NCBI RefSeq assembly: GCF_018449695.1
Contig: NZ_JAAVUY010000001.1
Coordinates: 248,001-312,000, forward strand
Direction of reading: 5' to 3'
Length of the DNA stretch: 64,000 bases
Source of the DNA: Bradyrhizobium sp. dw_411
GTDB lineage: Bacteria > Pseudomonadota > Alphaproteobacteria > Rhizobiales > Xanthobacteraceae
A program made the translations under genes and the position numbers. Shown here in pieces: positions 27,238 through 38,390 of this stretch (position 1 is its first letter; each line of letters begins with the position of its first letter). A model generated the notes under the pieces. The model was not told where the DNA came from and made no database searches. It saw only the letters and a program-made list of their open reading frames with translations.

Positions 27238-27723
27238 ATGACCAACGGCAACGGCGCGCCTCCCGAGGCAGCCCCTCCTCCGCAGCTGAACGTGCTGGCG
27301 CAGTATACCAAGGACCTTTCGTTCGAAAATCCGAACGCTCCGGCCTCGCTGGCGCCGCAACAGCAGCAGCCGGCAATCAACATCCAGATCAACGTCACCG
27401 CCAATAATATCTCCGAAACTGAATATGAAGTGACGCTCTCGGTCGAGGGCAAGGCGGAAAACGCCGGCAAGGTCATGTTCAGCTTCGACCTCGCTTATGC
27501 CGGTGTGTTCCGGATCGTTAACGTGCCGAAGGAAAACCTTCATCCGCTCGTCATGATCGAATGCCCGCGGCTGTTGTTCCCGTTCGCACGCGAGATCATC
27601 GCGACCTCGGTGCGCGATGGCGGGTTCCCGCCGCTGATGCTCGACCCGGTCGATTTTGTCGGTCTGTACCGTCAGAATCTGGAGCGGCAATCGGCCGAAG
27701 CGTCTCAGATCAAACCGAGCTGA
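27238..27723 (+). CDS. secB: Protein-export chaperone SecB
   Basis: A 161-residue tetrameric chaperone that holds preproteins unfolded and delivers them to SecA. It shows [46 protein letters not shown] and [32 protein letters not shown], all diagnostic. The N-terminal 18 residues are a Pro/Ala-rich extension usual in alphaproteobacteria. It converges with dnaQ, with 14 bases between the stops. Confidence 0.97.
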   Translation: MTNGNGAPPEAAPPPQLNVLAQYTKDLSFENPNAPASLAPQQQQPAINIQINVTANNISETEYEVTLSVEGKAENAGKVMFSFDLAYAGVFRIVNVPKENLHPLVMIECPRLLFPFAREIIATSVRDGGFPPLMLDPVDFVGLYRQNLERQSAEASQIKPS

Positions 27724-27737
27724 TTTAGCTCTCGATT

Positions 27738-28433
27738 TTAGGCACCCAAAAAATCATTCCAGATCGGTTTGTCGCCCAGCGTGGCGACAAACTCCCGATG
27801 CGCGGCGCGGTCCGCCTCGGTCACACGTGGCGCCAGCGGTTCCGACCGCTGCCGCCGCGGCATTTCGCCGACCCCATTGGTGCGGGTCTCGCGGGTTTCC
27901 GAGGCCAGAATCAATTGCGACTGCCGGGCCCCGATCAGATCGATATAGACCTCGGCCAGTAATTCCGCGTCGAGCAGCGCGCCGTGCTTGGTGCGGCGGG
28001 AATTGTCGATCGCATAGCGCGAACAGAGATCATCGAGGCGGTTGGACACGCCAGGATGCTTGCGCCGCGCCAGCAGCAGCGTATCGACCAGCCGGTCGCG
28101 TGAGATGACCGGGCGCTTGATGCGGTCGAGTTCGGCATTGATGAAGCCGATATCGAACGAGGCGTTGTGAATCACCAGCGGCGCATCCGCGATGAACTCC
28201 AGAAAATCGTCGACCACCTCGGCGAATAACGGCTTGGTGGCGAGAAATTCGCTGGAAAGACCATGCACGGCGAAGGCTTCGGCCGGCATGTCGCGCTCGG
28301 GATTGATATGCCGGTGAAAGGTCTGGCCGGTCGGCATCCGGTTGAAAATCTCGACACAGCCGATTTCGACCAGCCGGTCACCGCGCAGCGGATCGAGGCC
28401 GGTGGTTTCGGTATCCAGAATGATTTCGCGCAT
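27738..28433 (-). CDS. dnaQ: DNA polymerase III epsilon subunit (3'-5' proofreading exonuclease)
   Basis: A 231-residue DEDDh exonuclease. Exo I is ILDTETTGLDP (Asp7, Glu9), Exo II is LVIHNASFDIGFIN, and Exo III is TKHGALLDAELLAEVY with the catalytic His and Asp. The C-terminal tail should bind the polymerase alpha subunit. It is the last gene of the minus-strand run ppsR-maf-coaE-dnaQ, starting 27 bases after coaE ends. Confidence 0.97.
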   Translation of the reverse strand: MREIILDTETTGLDPLRGDRLVEIGCVEIFNRMPTGQTFHRHINPERDMPAEAFAVHGLSSEFLATKPLFAEVVDDFLEFIADAPLVIHNASFDIGFINAELDRIKRPVISRDRLVDTLLLARRKHPGVSNRLDDLCSRYAIDNSRRTKHGALLDAELLAEVYIDLIGARQSQLILASETRETRTNGVGEMPRRQRSEPLAPRVTEADRAAHREFVATLGDKPIWNDFLGA

Positions 28434-28460
28434 GAATGAAAAGCCGCCGTGACAGGCGAA

Positions 28461-29060
28461 TCAGGATCGCCGCAGCGGCATCTTACCAGCCTCGGCCAGA
28501 ATGTCCCGGATTCGGGCCCGCACCGGCTCAAGGCCATGCGAGGTATCCACCACGAAATCAGCACGCTTGCGTTTTTCCGCATCGGGCAGTTGCCGGGCCA
28601 GGATGGCGTCGAGCTTCTCGGCGGTCATGTTGTCGCGCGCCAGAATGCGCTCGCGCTGAATTTCAGGCGTAGTCGTGACCACCACCACCGCATCGACGCG
28701 CTTTTCGCCGCCGGTCTCGAACAACAGCGGCACATCGACCACGGCCACGGGTGCGCCGGATCGTTCGGCGTCCTCCAGGAATTTCTGGCGCGATGCACCG
28801 AGCATCGGATGAACGATCTGCTCGAGCCGTCGCATCGCGGCGGGATCGTGCACCACTTGCGCCGACAAACGCATGCGGTCGACCCTGCCATCGACAGTCG
28901 AACCCGGAAACGCCGCTTCGATCGCCGGCGCCGCCTCGCCTTCGTAGAGCGCGTGAACCGCCGCGTCGGCATCGTAGACCGGCACACCGGCTTCCACGAA
29001 TAATTTCGCGGTGGTCGATTTGCCCATTCCGATCGAGCCGGTCAGCCCAAGAATAATCAT
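28461..29060 (-). CDS. coaE: Dephospho-CoA kinase
   Basis: A 199-residue P-loop kinase catalysing the last step of coenzyme A synthesis. The P-loop is [17 protein letters not shown], followed by VYDADAAVH and [22 protein letters not shown], typical of the family. It follows maf after 9 bases. aroE, which I recall between maf and coaE in some other Rhizobiales, is not here. Confidence 0.96.
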   Translation of the reverse strand: MIILGLTGSIGMGKSTTAKLFVEAGVPVYDADAAVHALYEGEAAPAIEAAFPGSTVDGRVDRMRLSAQVVHDPAAMRRLEQIVHPMLGASRQKFLEDAERSGAPVAVVDVPLLFETGGEKRVDAVVVVTTTPEIQRERILARDNMTAEKLDAILARQLPDAEKRKRADFVVDTSHGLEPVRARIRDILAEAGKMPLRRS

Positions 29061-29069
29061 TGTGAGATC

Positions 29070-29678
29070 TTACACGCCAAGCAGCCGTTCGCTGCGCAGG
29101 AATCCGAGTAATGGCAGGAGCGGCAGGCCGAGAATGGTAAAGTGATCGCCCTCGATCCGCTCGAACAAATGCACGCCCAGGCTTTCCAACTGATAGGCGC
29201 CGACGCTTGATGTCACAGCCTCGCCTGCTTCATCCAGATAGGCGTCGATGTCGGCTTCGCTCAGCTTTCGCATGGTCATGCGGGCAATGGATACATCCGT
29301 GAACAATATCTTGCCGTCACGCGCCACCGCAACGGCGGAGTGCAGTTCATGGGTGCCGCCGGCCAGCGCACGCAGTTGTTCGGCGGCCTGTACCCGGCCG
29401 GCCGGTTTGCTGAACAGCCGTGATCCCAGCGCCAGGGTCTGATCCGCACCGACGACAAACCGGTCCGGGTATTTAGCCGATACAAAAACCGATTTCTTGC
29501 GTGCGAGAAGTGCGGCGATTTCGCCGGGTGCCGTCAAATGCGATTCCTGCTGCACGGCCCGCTCGTCGATGTCCGCCGGAATGGCTTCGAAATCGATACC
29601 GGCATTGGTCAGCAGCATCTGCCGTGCCCGGCTTTGCGAGGCCAATACCAACGGATTTTTTCCGCGCCACAGCGTCAT
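29070..29678 (-). CDS. maf: Maf/YceF-type nucleoside triphosphate pyrophosphatase
   Basis: A 202-residue Maf-fold protein: [19 protein letters not shown] at the N-terminus, a [11 protein letters not shown] catalytic segment with the conserved Asp, and [26 protein letters not shown] towards the C-terminus. Maf proteins hydrolyse non-canonical or modified nucleotides to monophosphates and are implicated in housecleaning and division arrest. Its start overlaps the ppsR stop by 4 bases. Confidence 0.94.
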   Translation of the reverse strand: MTLWRGKNPLVLASQSRARQMLLTNAGIDFEAIPADIDERAVQQESHLTAPGEIAALLARKKSVFVSAKYPDRFVVGADQTLALGSRLFSKPAGRVQAAEQLRALAGGTHELHSAVAVARDGKILFTDVSIARMTMRKLSEADIDAYLDEAGEAVTSSVGAYQLESLGVHLFERIEGDHFTILGLPLLPLLGFLRSERLLGV

Positions 29679-30511
29679 TCGGCAAACCGTTGCCGTTGCC
29701 GGTCGGAGAGCAATTTCATGATCGCCGCCGCGGTCTCCTCGATTGAGCGGCGCGTCACGTCAAGTTGCGCCCAATTGAATTTGGCGCTCAATCGCCGCGC
29801 GAAGGCGACTTCATCTGTGACGGCCTGGCGATCGATGTACGTGTCGTTGTCGCGATCACCCATGCTCAACAGCCGATTCTGCCGGACCTGGATCAGGCGT
29901 TCAGGCGCGGCATGAAGGCTGACCACCAGCGGTTTATTCAACGTCTCGAGTTGATGCGGGATCGGGATACCCGGCACCAGCGGAACATTCGCGGTGCGGA
30001 TACCACGGTTGGCGAGATAGATGGACGTCGGTGTTTTCGAGGTGCGGGACACACCGACCAGAATAACTTCGGCCTCTTCCAGTCCCTCGACGTGCTGGCC
30101 GTCATCATGGATCATCGTATAATTCAGCGCGTCGATCCGCTTGAAATATTCCGCATTCAGCGTGTGCTGGGCGCCGACCCGGCCGGTGGTGGGCGCTCCC
30201 AGATAGGCCTGAAACAACTGCATGACCGGGCCGATGATCGACAGGCTGGGTATGTTGATTTCCTGGCACTTGGCTTCCAGCCGGCCTACCAGATCCCGCT
30301 CCAGCAGCGTGAACAGCACAATTCCCGGCGCTTCCTCGATCTCGCTCAAGACGCGGTCGAGCTGCTTCTGGCTGCGTACCAGGGGATAGACATGTTCGAC
30401 CGGCGTTACATTGGCATATTGCGCGGCGACCGCGCGCGCCACCGTGATCAGCGTCTCACCGGTCGAATCGGAGACCAGATGAAGATGAAAATAATTGCCG
30501 GTCGTGGGCAC
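29675..30511 (-). CDS. ppsR: Pyruvate phosphate dikinase / PEP synthase regulatory protein (kinase-pyrophosphorylase)
   Basis: A 278-residue DUF299 protein. [18 protein letters not shown] opens the fold, a P-loop-like [18 protein letters not shown] lies near residue 150, and [13 protein letters not shown] is conserved. The family switches PPDK or PEP synthase by ADP-dependent phosphorylation and phosphate-dependent dephosphorylation of a Thr. The same protein flanks the chromosomal origin in Caulobacter and Rickettsia (RP001), which is relevant to the gap immediately upstream. It is first in the run with maf, coaE and dnaQ. Confidence 0.95.
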   Translation of the reverse strand: MPTTGNYFHLHLVSDSTGETLITVARAVAAQYANVTPVEHVYPLVRSQKQLDRVLSEIEEAPGIVLFTLLERDLVGRLEAKCQEINIPSLSIIGPVMQLFQAYLGAPTTGRVGAQHTLNAEYFKRIDALNYTMIHDDGQHVEGLEEAEVILVGVSRTSKTPTSIYLANRGIRTANVPLVPGIPIPHQLETLNKPLVVSLHAAPERLIQVRQNRLLSMGDRDNDTYIDRQAVTDEVAFARRLSAKFNWAQLDVTRRSIEETAAAIMKLLSDRQRQRFAE

Positions 30512-30977
30512 CTGAACCCCTGTGTAACCTGTGAATCGCTGTGGAGCTTATCCGTAATATTCGCACCCGGATCGATCGGCCCGGGATAACCGGACTTTTT
30601 CTTCACAGGGCTCATCGCCGGGATAAGTCATCTCACTGCGGCAATGATAGTGAGCTTATGTGGATTTGTCTCTGTATAGACTGGCGAGCGCGCGCCGCAA
30701 ACGCTTGAATCAAGTGACGTTATTTAACCAACCATACCCATCGCGAATTTTGTTGATGGATGTGAACAAGTCCGCAGGCATCATGGGACAGTTTTGCGTG
30801 GGCCTAATCCACCGCTACTCAGACTCAAACCTAAGAATCTAAATAGATTGTTTTAGATAAGTGCCGCTTGCGGATATGTCTCGTCCAAGCGACAAGACCG
30901 GATGCTCTGCAACGCCAGCAATGACTGAGTTGTTCCAGCGTTTGCTGCGCAGTGCTTTCGCGGATGGATGAGACACG
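30512..30977. other. Candidate chromosomal replication origin (oriC)
   Basis: 466 gene-free bases between the divergent ppsR and hemJ. DnaA-box-like 9-mers (7 of 9 to TTATCCACA or its complement) are visible: TGTGAATCG at 30530, TTATCCGTA at 30548, TGTGGATTT at 30659, TGTGAACAA at 30761 and TAATCCACC at 30805. AT-richer patches lie at about 30715-30765 and 30830-30862, the latter holding the palindrome AATCTA-AA-TAGATT (30836-30849). Gene direction switches from mainly minus to mainly plus here, and four parS sites lie 3.7-6.4 kb to the right. In Caulobacter, Rickettsia and Sinorhizobium the origin adjoins hemE in this gene neighbourhood. No box is perfect, so this is inference. Confidence 0.55.
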
Positions 30978-31400
30978 ATGTACGAATGGATCAAGGCGCT
31001 GCATGTGATCGCGGTCATCTCGTGGATGGCCGGCATGCTCTATCTGCCGCGGTTGTTCGTCTATCACTGCGACGCGGAAGCCGGATCGAAGCAATCCGAG
31101 ACGTTCAAGGTGATGGAACGGCGGCTGCTGAAGGCGATCATAAACCCCGCGATGATTGTGACCTGGCTGGCCGGGCTTTATCTGGCGTGGGCGGGGCATT
31201 GGTTTTCGGCGCCCTGGCTGCATGGCAAGCTGCTGTTGGTGGTATTGCTGTCGGGTGTCCACGGCTTTTTGTCGCGGTGTGTAAAGGATTTTGCCGCCGA
31301 CTCGAATTTACGAAGTCAGAAATTTTATCGTATTATCAATGAAGTACCGACAGTATTGATGATCGGGATCGTGATTCTGGTTGTGGTCAAACCATTCTGA
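30978..31400 (+). CDS. hemJ: Protoporphyrinogen IX oxidase HemJ
   Basis: A 140-residue protein with four transmembrane helices. The conserved first-helix His lies in WIKALHVIAVISWMAGMLYLPRLFVYH, and a Lys/His-containing segment GHWFSAPWLHGKLLLV follows. HemJ oxidises protoporphyrinogen IX to protoporphyrin IX in the inner membrane for heme and, in phototrophs, chlorophyll synthesis. It is usually next to hemE near rho in alphaproteobacteria; here hemE is missing from its 5' side. Confidence 0.94.
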   Translation: MYEWIKALHVIAVISWMAGMLYLPRLFVYHCDAEAGSKQSETFKVMERRLLKAIINPAMIVTWLAGLYLAWAGHWFSAPWLHGKLLLVVLLSGVHGFLSRCVKDFAADSNLRSQKFYRIINEVPTVLMIGIVILVVVKPF

Positions 31401-31436
31401 CGGGCGTTATCAGCGATAGTTCAACTTGAGCGCTCC

Positions 31437-31465
31437 TTGCGGAAAGCCGACTGATTTTCTATATT
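31437..31465 (+). promoter_or_regulatory. Putative sigma-70-type promoter of rho
   Basis: TTGCGG (31437-31442) is separated by 17 bases from TATATT (31460-31465), a good -35/-10 match with ideal spacing in otherwise GC-rich DNA. It would give a leader of about 180 bases before rho, consistent with the autoregulated leaders known for rho in other bacteria. This is based on sequence only. Confidence 0.45.
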
Positions 31466-31655
31466 AGCCAAATCCCACCCCACGCAGGCGGATGTGGTTG
31501 TGTTCCGGTCTCCTCGTTGAGCCGGCCGTCACATCAGGTTTGAAGCCTCTCCGGCACTTTCCTCGCTTAGACCTGCGGACCTTCCTTTTCTTGCGTCCGC
31601 ATTTTGTAAAGCCACCTCGCACCCCTCCCCCTTGCTACTCCACAGGACGACCCCA

Positions 31656-32921
<1,266 letters not shown>

Positions 32922-32944
32922 GCCGTTTCAGCGGCTTTGAATTG

Positions 32945-32975
32945 GGGCGTCCCGCGCGAGCAGGGCGCCCTTTTT
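32945..32975 (+). terminator. Intrinsic terminator after rho
   Basis: A GC-rich stem (GGGCG-T-CCC pairing GGG-CGCCC, with a single bulged base) is followed at once by TTTTT at 32971-32975, 24 bases after the rho stop. The rest of the gap, 32976-33246, holds a CTGCAGCAAAGCTGCA-like palindromic patch around 33009 and presumably the mnmE promoter; no gene is visible. Confidence 0.7.
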
Positions 32976-33246
32976 CATGGTTGGCGCGGGTCTCCCGAAG
33001 GGGCCTTTGCTGCAGCAAAGCTGCAACATCGCAGGACCCGTTAGTGCCTATCGATCTTCCGGTAACCGGCTGTAATTGCTTTGATTTATTCCTGAGATAT
33101 GGAAAACCGGCCGATTTCTGCAGCATAAATGCTGCGGAATATGCTGCAGCATCGGCCGCGTCGTCCATTTCCTGGCCCGGATAATCCGACGAATCGAGCC
33201 AACGGAAATCGCGTTGCGTTTTCAACGACCCAGGGACAAATAGGCG

Positions 33247-34599
33247 ATGCATCCACGGGAACAGACCATTTTTGCCTTGTCGTCCGGCCGGCTGCCAAGC
33301 GCCATCGCTCTGGTGCGGGTTTCCGGACCAGGGGCCGGGGTCGCCCTGACCACGCTGGCGGGCAAGCTCCCGATGCCGAGGATGGCGACGCGGGTGCTGC
33401 TGCACGATGTCAGCCAACGGCCGATCGACGATGCCGTGGTGCTATGGTTCCCGGGACCGGCCAGCGCCACCGGCGAGGACATCGCCGAGTTTCACGTTCA
33501 TGGCGGGCGGGCGGTGCTCGCGGCATTGTTTTCGACATTGTCAGCTTTTGAAAATATGCGGGCCGCCGAGCCGGGCGAATTCACCCGCCGCGCGTTCGAA
33601 AACGGCAAGCTCGACCTCACCGAAGCCGAAGCGCTGGACGATCTGATTCACGCCGACACCGATCGGCAACGCCGCCAGGCGCTCCGCCAGATGAAGGGCC
33701 TGCTCGGCGACAAAGCACGGGACTGGCGCGCGCAGATTATCGAGGCCTCGGCACTGATCGAGGCCGGCATCGATTTTTCCGACGAGGGCGATGTGCCCGC
33801 GGAATTGCACAAGCCCGCGCTGGCAAAGATCGAAAAGCTTCTCGGCGAGATTCAAGAAGTGCTTGCGGCGCAGGGCCAAAGTGAACGTCTGCGCGATGGG
33901 CTGGTGGTTGCGATCGCGGGTCCACCGAATGTAGGCAAGTCGACGCTGATCAATCAATTGGCACGGCGCGAGGTGGCGATTGTCTCGCCGCATGCCGGCA
34001 CAACCCGTGACGTGATCGAGATCCAGCTCGATCTCGATGGCTACCCAGTGACGGTGATCGACACCGCCGGCATTCGCGAAACGGATGATCCCGTCGAGCA
34101 GGAGGGAGTGCGCCGGGCGCGGGCGCGCGCCGGGGAGGCCGACCTCGTGTTGTGGATGGTCGATACGCAGCATGGGGCGGCCGATCGCGAGGGAGTGTCG
34201 GGTGCGTGGATCGTGCGCAACAAGATCGATCTCGAAACTGGCAATGCGGCGCGCCCACGCGAATCGGCCAATGGCTTACGGCCGGACGGCTCGACCGAAT
34301 TTGGGATTTCAGCGGCCCGGGGCGATGGCGTCCAGGAACTGATCGCCGCGATCGTGATTTTTGCGCGAGACTTTTTCGGGACAGGAGAGGATGCCCTGAT
34401 CGGACGCGAGCGGCAGAGGAAATTGCTGCAGCAGACGGCTGATATGTTGCATCGCAGCATTTCGGTGATTGGCAGCGGTGAGGAACTTGCTGCGGAAGAA
34501 TTGCGGGGGGCGGCGGTTGCGTTGGGTCGGCTGCTTGGGCGGGTGGATGTCGAAGACGTTCTCGACGTAATCTTTCGCGAATTCTGTATAGGTAAGTAA
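33247..34599 (+). CDS. mnmE: tRNA modification GTPase MnmE
   Basis: Encodes 450 residues. The N-terminal formyl-THF-binding domain ([43 protein letters not shown]) is followed by a helical domain with an inserted GTPase: G1 GPPNVGKST near 225, G3 DTAGIRE and G4 NKID. The protein ends in the conserved FCIGK box whose Cys is needed for activity. With MnmG it builds the 5-carboxymethylaminomethyl group on wobble U34 of certain tRNAs. mnmG follows, separated by a short gap that carries two parS sites. Confidence 0.97.
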   Translation: MHPREQTIFALSSGRLPSAIALVRVSGPGAGVALTTLAGKLPMPRMATRVLLHDVSQRPIDDAVVLWFPGPASATGEDIAEFHVHGGRAVLAALFSTLSAFENMRAAEPGEFTRRAFENGKLDLTEAEALDDLIHADTDRQRRQALRQMKGLLGDKARDWRAQIIEASALIEAGIDFSDEGDVPAELHKPALAKIEKLLGEIQEVLAAQGQSERLRDGLVVAIAGPPNVGKSTLINQLARREVAIVSPHAGTTRDVIEIQLDLDGYPVTVIDTAGIRETDDPVEQEGVRRARARAGEADLVLWMVDTQHGAADREGVSGAWIVRNKIDLETGNAARPRESANGLRPDGSTEFGISAARGDGVQELIAAIVIFARDFFGTGEDALIGRERQRKLLQQTADMLHRSISVIGSGEELAAEELRGAAVALGRLLGRVDVEDVLDVIFREFCIGK

Positions 34600-34641
34600 T
34601 ATTTCTTTGTTCATTCTTTAAATTCATTTCTTCGGCTAACT

Positions 34642-34657
34642 TGTTTCACGTGAAACA
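34642..34657. promoter_or_regulatory. parS centromere site 1
   Basis: A perfect 16-bp palindrome, TGTTTCACGTGAAACA, identical to the universal chromosomal parS consensus bound by ParB. It lies in the mnmE-mnmG gap, 41 bases centre to centre from a second perfect copy. Confidence 0.95.
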
Positions 34658-34682
34658 ATGTGCAGTCCTCTTTTTGGCAGTC

Positions 34683-34698
34683 TGTTTCACGTGAAACA
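34683..34698. promoter_or_regulatory. parS centromere site 2
   Basis: A second perfect TGTTTCACGTGAAACA palindrome, between mnmE and mnmG and about 60 bases before the mnmG ATG. ParB spreading from the pair could also influence mnmG transcription. Confidence 0.95.
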
Positions 34699-34756
34699 TC
34701 GTCGCTGCTGAACTTACCACTTTCGAGTTGACGCGCCGCGTTATAGAACGCGCGCC

Positions 34757-36640
34757 ATGGTTGCCGACCAAAAATCATTTGACGTCCTCGTCATCGGAGG
34801 AGGCCACGCGGGCTGCGAGGCTGCCAGCGCGGCTGCACGGCTCGGCGCCAGGACGTTGCTGGTTACCCACCGTTTTGGGACCATCGGCGCGATGTCCTGC
34901 AACCCCGCGATTGGCGGCTTGGGCAAGGGTCATCTGGTCCGCGAGGTCGATGCGCTGGACGGGTTGATGGGCCGGGTCGCCGATGCCGGCGGTATCCAGT
35001 TTCGGATGCTCAACCGGCGCAAGGGTCCGGCGGTCCGGGGGCCTCGGGCCCAGGCGGACCGCAAGCGCTATGCCGCGGCGATGCAGGCCGCCATCATCGA
35101 GACCGCCAATCTCAGCGTGATCGAGGGCGAGGCCGATGAGCTGATTGTCGCCAATGGCCGCGTCGCCGGCATTCGCCTTGCCGATGGCCGCGAGCTGCCC
35201 GCGGGCGCTGTTGTCATCACCACCGGCACCTTCCTGCGCGGCCTGATCCATCTCGGCGAGAAGAACTGGCCGGCCGGTCGGGTCGATGAAGCCCCGGCAT
35301 TGGGCCTCTCCAAATCATTCGAACGCGCCGGCTTTACACTGGGCCGCCTGAAGACCGGAACCCCGCCGCGGCTCGACGGCAGTACGATCGATTGGTCCGC
35401 CGTCGAAATGCAGCCGGGCGACGATCCGCCGGAGCCGTTTTCGGTGATGACGGACCGCATCACGACGCCACAGATCCAGTGCGGCATCACCCGCACAACC
35501 CCGGCGACCCACGAGGTGATCCGGGCCAGTGTGCATCGCTCGCCGATGTATTCGGGCCAGATCAAAAGCAGCGGGCCGCGCTATTGCCCTTCAATCGAGG
35601 ACAAGATCGTTCGCTTTGGCGATCGCGACGGGCATCAGATCTTCCTGGAGCCGGAAGGCCTCGACGACTCCACAGTTTATCCCAACGGTATCTCCACTTC
35701 GCTGCCCGAAGAGGTTCAGCTCGCAATCCTGGCGACAATCCCAGGCCTTGAGCGCGTGCGGATGGTCCGGCCGGGCTACGCGATCGAATATGATCATGTT
35801 GATCCGCGCGAACTCGACCCGACCTTGCAGGCCAAGCGCTTGCCGGGGCTGTTTTTGGCCGGGCAGATCAACGGCACCACCGGTTATGAAGAAGCCGCCG
35901 CACAGGGGCTTGTGGCAGGTCTCAACGCCGGTCTGGCTGCCAGCGGGGCGGATGCCATCGTGTTCGACCGGGCAGACGGCTATCTCGGCGTCATGATTGA
36001 CGATCTCGTCACCCGTGGGATTACCGAGCCCTATCGGATGTTCACGTCCCGCGCCGAGTATCGCCTGACCTTGCGGGCCGACAATGCCGATCAACGCCTG
36101 ACCGACAAGGGAATAGCGTTGGGATGCGTCGGCCTGGCGCGGTCGCTACGTCACGGTGCCAAGATGGCGGCTCTCAATGCAGCCAAGACCCTGACGAAGT
36201 CGCTCGCGATTACGCCGAACGAGGCCGCAAAGCATGGGCTGGCTCTCAACAAAGACGGCCAGCGCCGCTCGGCCTTTGAGCTATTGGCCTATCCGGAGAT
36301 TGGTTGGACCGAAGTACGCGCCATCTGGCCGGAATTGTCAGCCATTGACCCATCGATCGCGGTCCATCTCGAGATCGATGCGAAATACGATGTCTATCTC
36401 AAGCGCCAGACCGCTGACGTCGATGCTTTCCGTCGCGACGAGGGATTAATCCTGGGCGAAGTCGACTACAATCAGGTGCCGGGGCTATCCAACGAGGCCC
36501 GGTCGAAGCTGCAAGCTGCACGGCCGCGAACCGTGGGGCAGGCGGGCCGGCTAGATGGTCTAACTCCCGCTGCGCTGGGGATCCTGGCGGCCTATTTACG
36601 CCGGGAAGCGCGGCGGAAACCGTCATCGGTGATTGCGTAG
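34757..36640 (+). CDS. mnmG: tRNA uridine-5-carboxymethylaminomethyl modification enzyme MnmG
   Basis: A 627-residue FAD- and NADH-dependent partner of MnmE. The FAD-binding motif [21 protein letters not shown] is at residues 9-30. [38 protein letters not shown] and [22 protein letters not shown] are family signatures. The C-terminal helical domain that contacts MnmE and tRNA is complete. Formerly called gidA; linkage to rsmG and parAB near the origin is classical. An older reading of parS-linked control at both ends of the gene is possible, since parS sites flank it. Confidence 0.97.
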   Translation: MVADQKSFDVLVIGGGHAGCEAASAAARLGARTLLVTHRFGTIGAMSCNPAIGGLGKGHLVREVDALDGLMGRVADAGGIQFRMLNRRKGPAVRGPRAQADRKRYAAAMQAAIIETANLSVIEGEADELIVANGRVAGIRLADGRELPAGAVVITTGTFLRGLIHLGEKNWPAGRVDEAPALGLSKSFERAGFTLGRLKTGTPPRLDGSTIDWSAVEMQPGDDPPEPFSVMTDRITTPQIQCGITRTTPATHEVIRASVHRSPMYSGQIKSSGPRYCPSIEDKIVRFGDRDGHQIFLEPEGLDDSTVYPNGISTSLPEEVQLAILATIPGLERVRMVRPGYAIEYDHVDPRELDPTLQAKRLPGLFLAGQINGTTGYEEAAAQGLVAGLNAGLAASGADAIVFDRADGYLGVMIDDLVTRGITEPYRMFTSRAEYRLTLRADNADQRLTDKGIALGCVGLARSLRHGAKMAALNAAKTLTKSLAITPNEAAKHGLALNKDGQRRSAFELLAYPEIGWTEVRAIWPELSAIDPSIAVHLEIDAKYDVYLKRQTADVDAFRRDEGLILGEVDYNQVPGLSNEARSKLQAARPRTVGQAGRLDGLTPAALGILAAYLRREARRKPSSVIA

Positions 36641-36643
36641 AGA

Positions 36644-36659
36644 TGTTTCACGTGAAACA
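36644..36659. promoter_or_regulatory. parS centromere site 3
   Basis: A perfect TGTTTCACGTGAAACA palindrome starting 4 bases after the mnmG stop codon. The rest of the mnmG-rsmG gap (36660-36835) contains no gene. Confidence 0.95.
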
Positions 36660-36835
36660 GGCCGACGCGCGCCCTATCTAAGTGGTCCGATGGCGATGCG
36701 AGCTACACCAGACCGTAGCCGTTCATGATTGTCGCCTTATCGGTGTAGATTGTCTCACGGGGCTCCTCATCGGGTGTATCGTGACGCGAGCCCGTAGCGA
36801 ACTCTTCTAAGCGACAGCAACGACCCATCGAGCCA

Positions 36836-37534
36836 ATGACCACAGCCTCTAGCCAAACGCGATCTCCGATCCCCGGCTCCGATAAGGCCGCAGCTCTCGC
36901 CTTGACGCCCGTTTCACGTGAAACAGAAGCGCGGCTCGATCGCTATGTCGAATTACTGCTGGAGTGGCAGGCCAAAACCAATCTCGTCGCGCCATCGACG
37001 CTCCCGAATCTGTGGACCCGGCACATATCGGACTCGCTGCAGCTTTTGACGCTCGCGCCATCAGCAAAGGCCTGGGCTGACCTCGGCAGCGGCGGGGGCT
37101 TTCCCGGTGTGGTGCTGGCCTGCGCGCTCGCGGAAATACCTGACGCACGAATTCATCTGGTCGAGCGCAATGCCAAGAAGGCCGCCTTCCTGCGTGAGGC
37201 GCTGCGAGTAACCAACAGCCCGGGCACAATTCATCCCGCTGACATCGGGGATAGTGTGGATAGAATCGTCGGCAAGGTCGATTGCGTCACCGCGCGAGCC
37301 CTGGCTCCGCTACATCAACTCATCGGCTTCGCGGAGCCGCTGGTGAAGCAGGGTGCAAAAGCCCTGTTTCTCAAAGGCCAAGATGTAGAGGCTGAATTGA
37401 CCGAAGCCACTAAATATTGGAATATCAAACCGCAATTGCATTCCAGCCGCACCGGCGGACACGGCTGGATCGTCGAACTCGATCATATCGAGCGGCGCCT
37501 TCCCGTCCGCAGCACCGATGGCGTCCGCGCATGA
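36836..37534 (+). CDS. rsmG: 16S rRNA (guanine-527-N7)-methyltransferase RsmG
   Basis: A 232-residue SAM-dependent methyltransferase acting on G527 of 16S rRNA. The conserved N-terminal VSRETEARLDRYVELLLEWQAKTNLV precedes the SAM-binding loop ADLGSGGGFPGVVLACAL and HLVERNAKKAAFLREA. The VSRET stretch is encoded by a parS palindrome. The C-terminus overlaps the parA start by 4 bases (ATGA), so rsmG and parA are translationally coupled. Confidence 0.96.
   Translation: MTTASSQTRSPIPGSDKAAALALTPVSRETEARLDRYVELLLEWQAKTNLVAPSTLPNLWTRHISDSLQLLTLAPSAKAWADLGSGGGFPGVVLACALAEIPDARIHLVERNAKKAAFLREALRVTNSPGTIHPADIGDSVDRIVGKVDCVTARALAPLHQLIGFAEPLVKQGAKALFLKGQDVEAELTEATKYWNIKPQLHSSRTGGHGWIVELDHIERRLPVRSTDGVRA
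36910..36925. promoter_or_regulatory. parS centromere site 4, inside rsmG
   Basis: CGTTTCACGTGAAACA matches the parS consensus at 15 of 16 positions; only the first base differs. It lies in frame within rsmG and encodes Val-Ser-Arg-Glu-Thr, so the same bases serve the protein and, probably, ParB binding. Confidence 0.85.
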
Positions 37535-38382
37535 CCGTAATTGATCAAATATATCAAGAGGATAAGGCCCCTGTTCCGCCGGGCCATCCGCGCATCCTGG
37601 CGCTGGCCAATCAAAAAGGCGGCGTCGGCAAGACCACGACCGCGATCAATCTCGGCACGGCGCTGGCCGCGATCGGCGAGCGCGTTCTGATTGTCGATCT
37701 CGATCCGCAGGGCAATGCTTCGACCGGATTGGGCATCGATCGCCGCAGCCGCAACTGCTCGACCTATGACGTGCTGATCGGCGAAGCGCCGTTGCGCGAC
37801 GCGGTGGTCGCCACCGCGGTGCCCCGGCTGCATATCGCCGCTTCGACGATGGATCTCTCCGGCCTCGAACTCGAACTGGGCTCGACCCGCGACCGTGCGT
37901 TCCGGCTGCGTGATGCGATCGCCGCACTGAATACCAATGCCGAACCGCAATCGGATTACACCTATGTGCTGATCGATTGCCCGCCGTCGCTCAACCTTCT
38001 TACCGTCAATGCGATGGCGGCGTCGGACGCGATCCTGGTGCCGCTGCAGTGTGAGTTCTTCGCGCTCGAAGGTCTGTCGCAATTGCTGCAGACGGTGGAG
38101 CAGGTGCGCTCCACGCTCAATCCCAATCTGTCGATCCACGGCATCGTGCTGACCATGTTCGACTCGCGCAACAATTTGTCGAACCAGGTTGTCGCCGACG
38201 TTCGCCAGTTCATGGGCAGCAAGGTCTACAACACCATGATTCCGCGCAATGTCCGTATCTCCGAAGCGCCGTCCTACGGCAAGCCGGTCTTGGTCTATGA
38301 CCTCAAATGCGTCGGCAGCGACGCCTACCTCAAGCTCGCGACCGAAGTGATTCAGCGCGAGCGTGAACTGCGCACGCATTAG
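37531..38382 (+). CDS. parA: Chromosome-partitioning ATPase ParA
   Basis: A 283-residue Walker-type ATPase. The deviant Walker A KGGVGKTT is at 29-36, followed by VLIVDLDPQGNASTGLG and a Walker B-like LIDCPPSLNLLTVNA. ParA-ATP on the nucleoid and ParB-parS together move the newly copied origin to the opposite pole. The ATG at 37531 overlaps the rsmG stop. Only one partition locus is seen here, and its parS sites lie immediately upstream, typical of a chromosomal rather than plasmid system. Confidence 0.97.
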   Translation: MTVIDQIYQEDKAPVPPGHPRILALANQKGGVGKTTTAINLGTALAAIGERVLIVDLDPQGNASTGLGIDRRSRNCSTYDVLIGEAPLRDAVVATAVPRLHIAASTMDLSGLELELGSTRDRAFRLRDAIAALNTNAEPQSDYTYVLIDCPPSLNLLTVNAMAASDAILVPLQCEFFALEGLSQLLQTVEQVRSTLNPNLSIHGIVLTMFDSRNNLSNQVVADVRQFMGSKVYNTMIPRNVRISEAPSYGKPVLVYDLKCVGSDAYLKLATEVIQRERELRTH

Positions 38383-38390
38383 TTCCGCAA

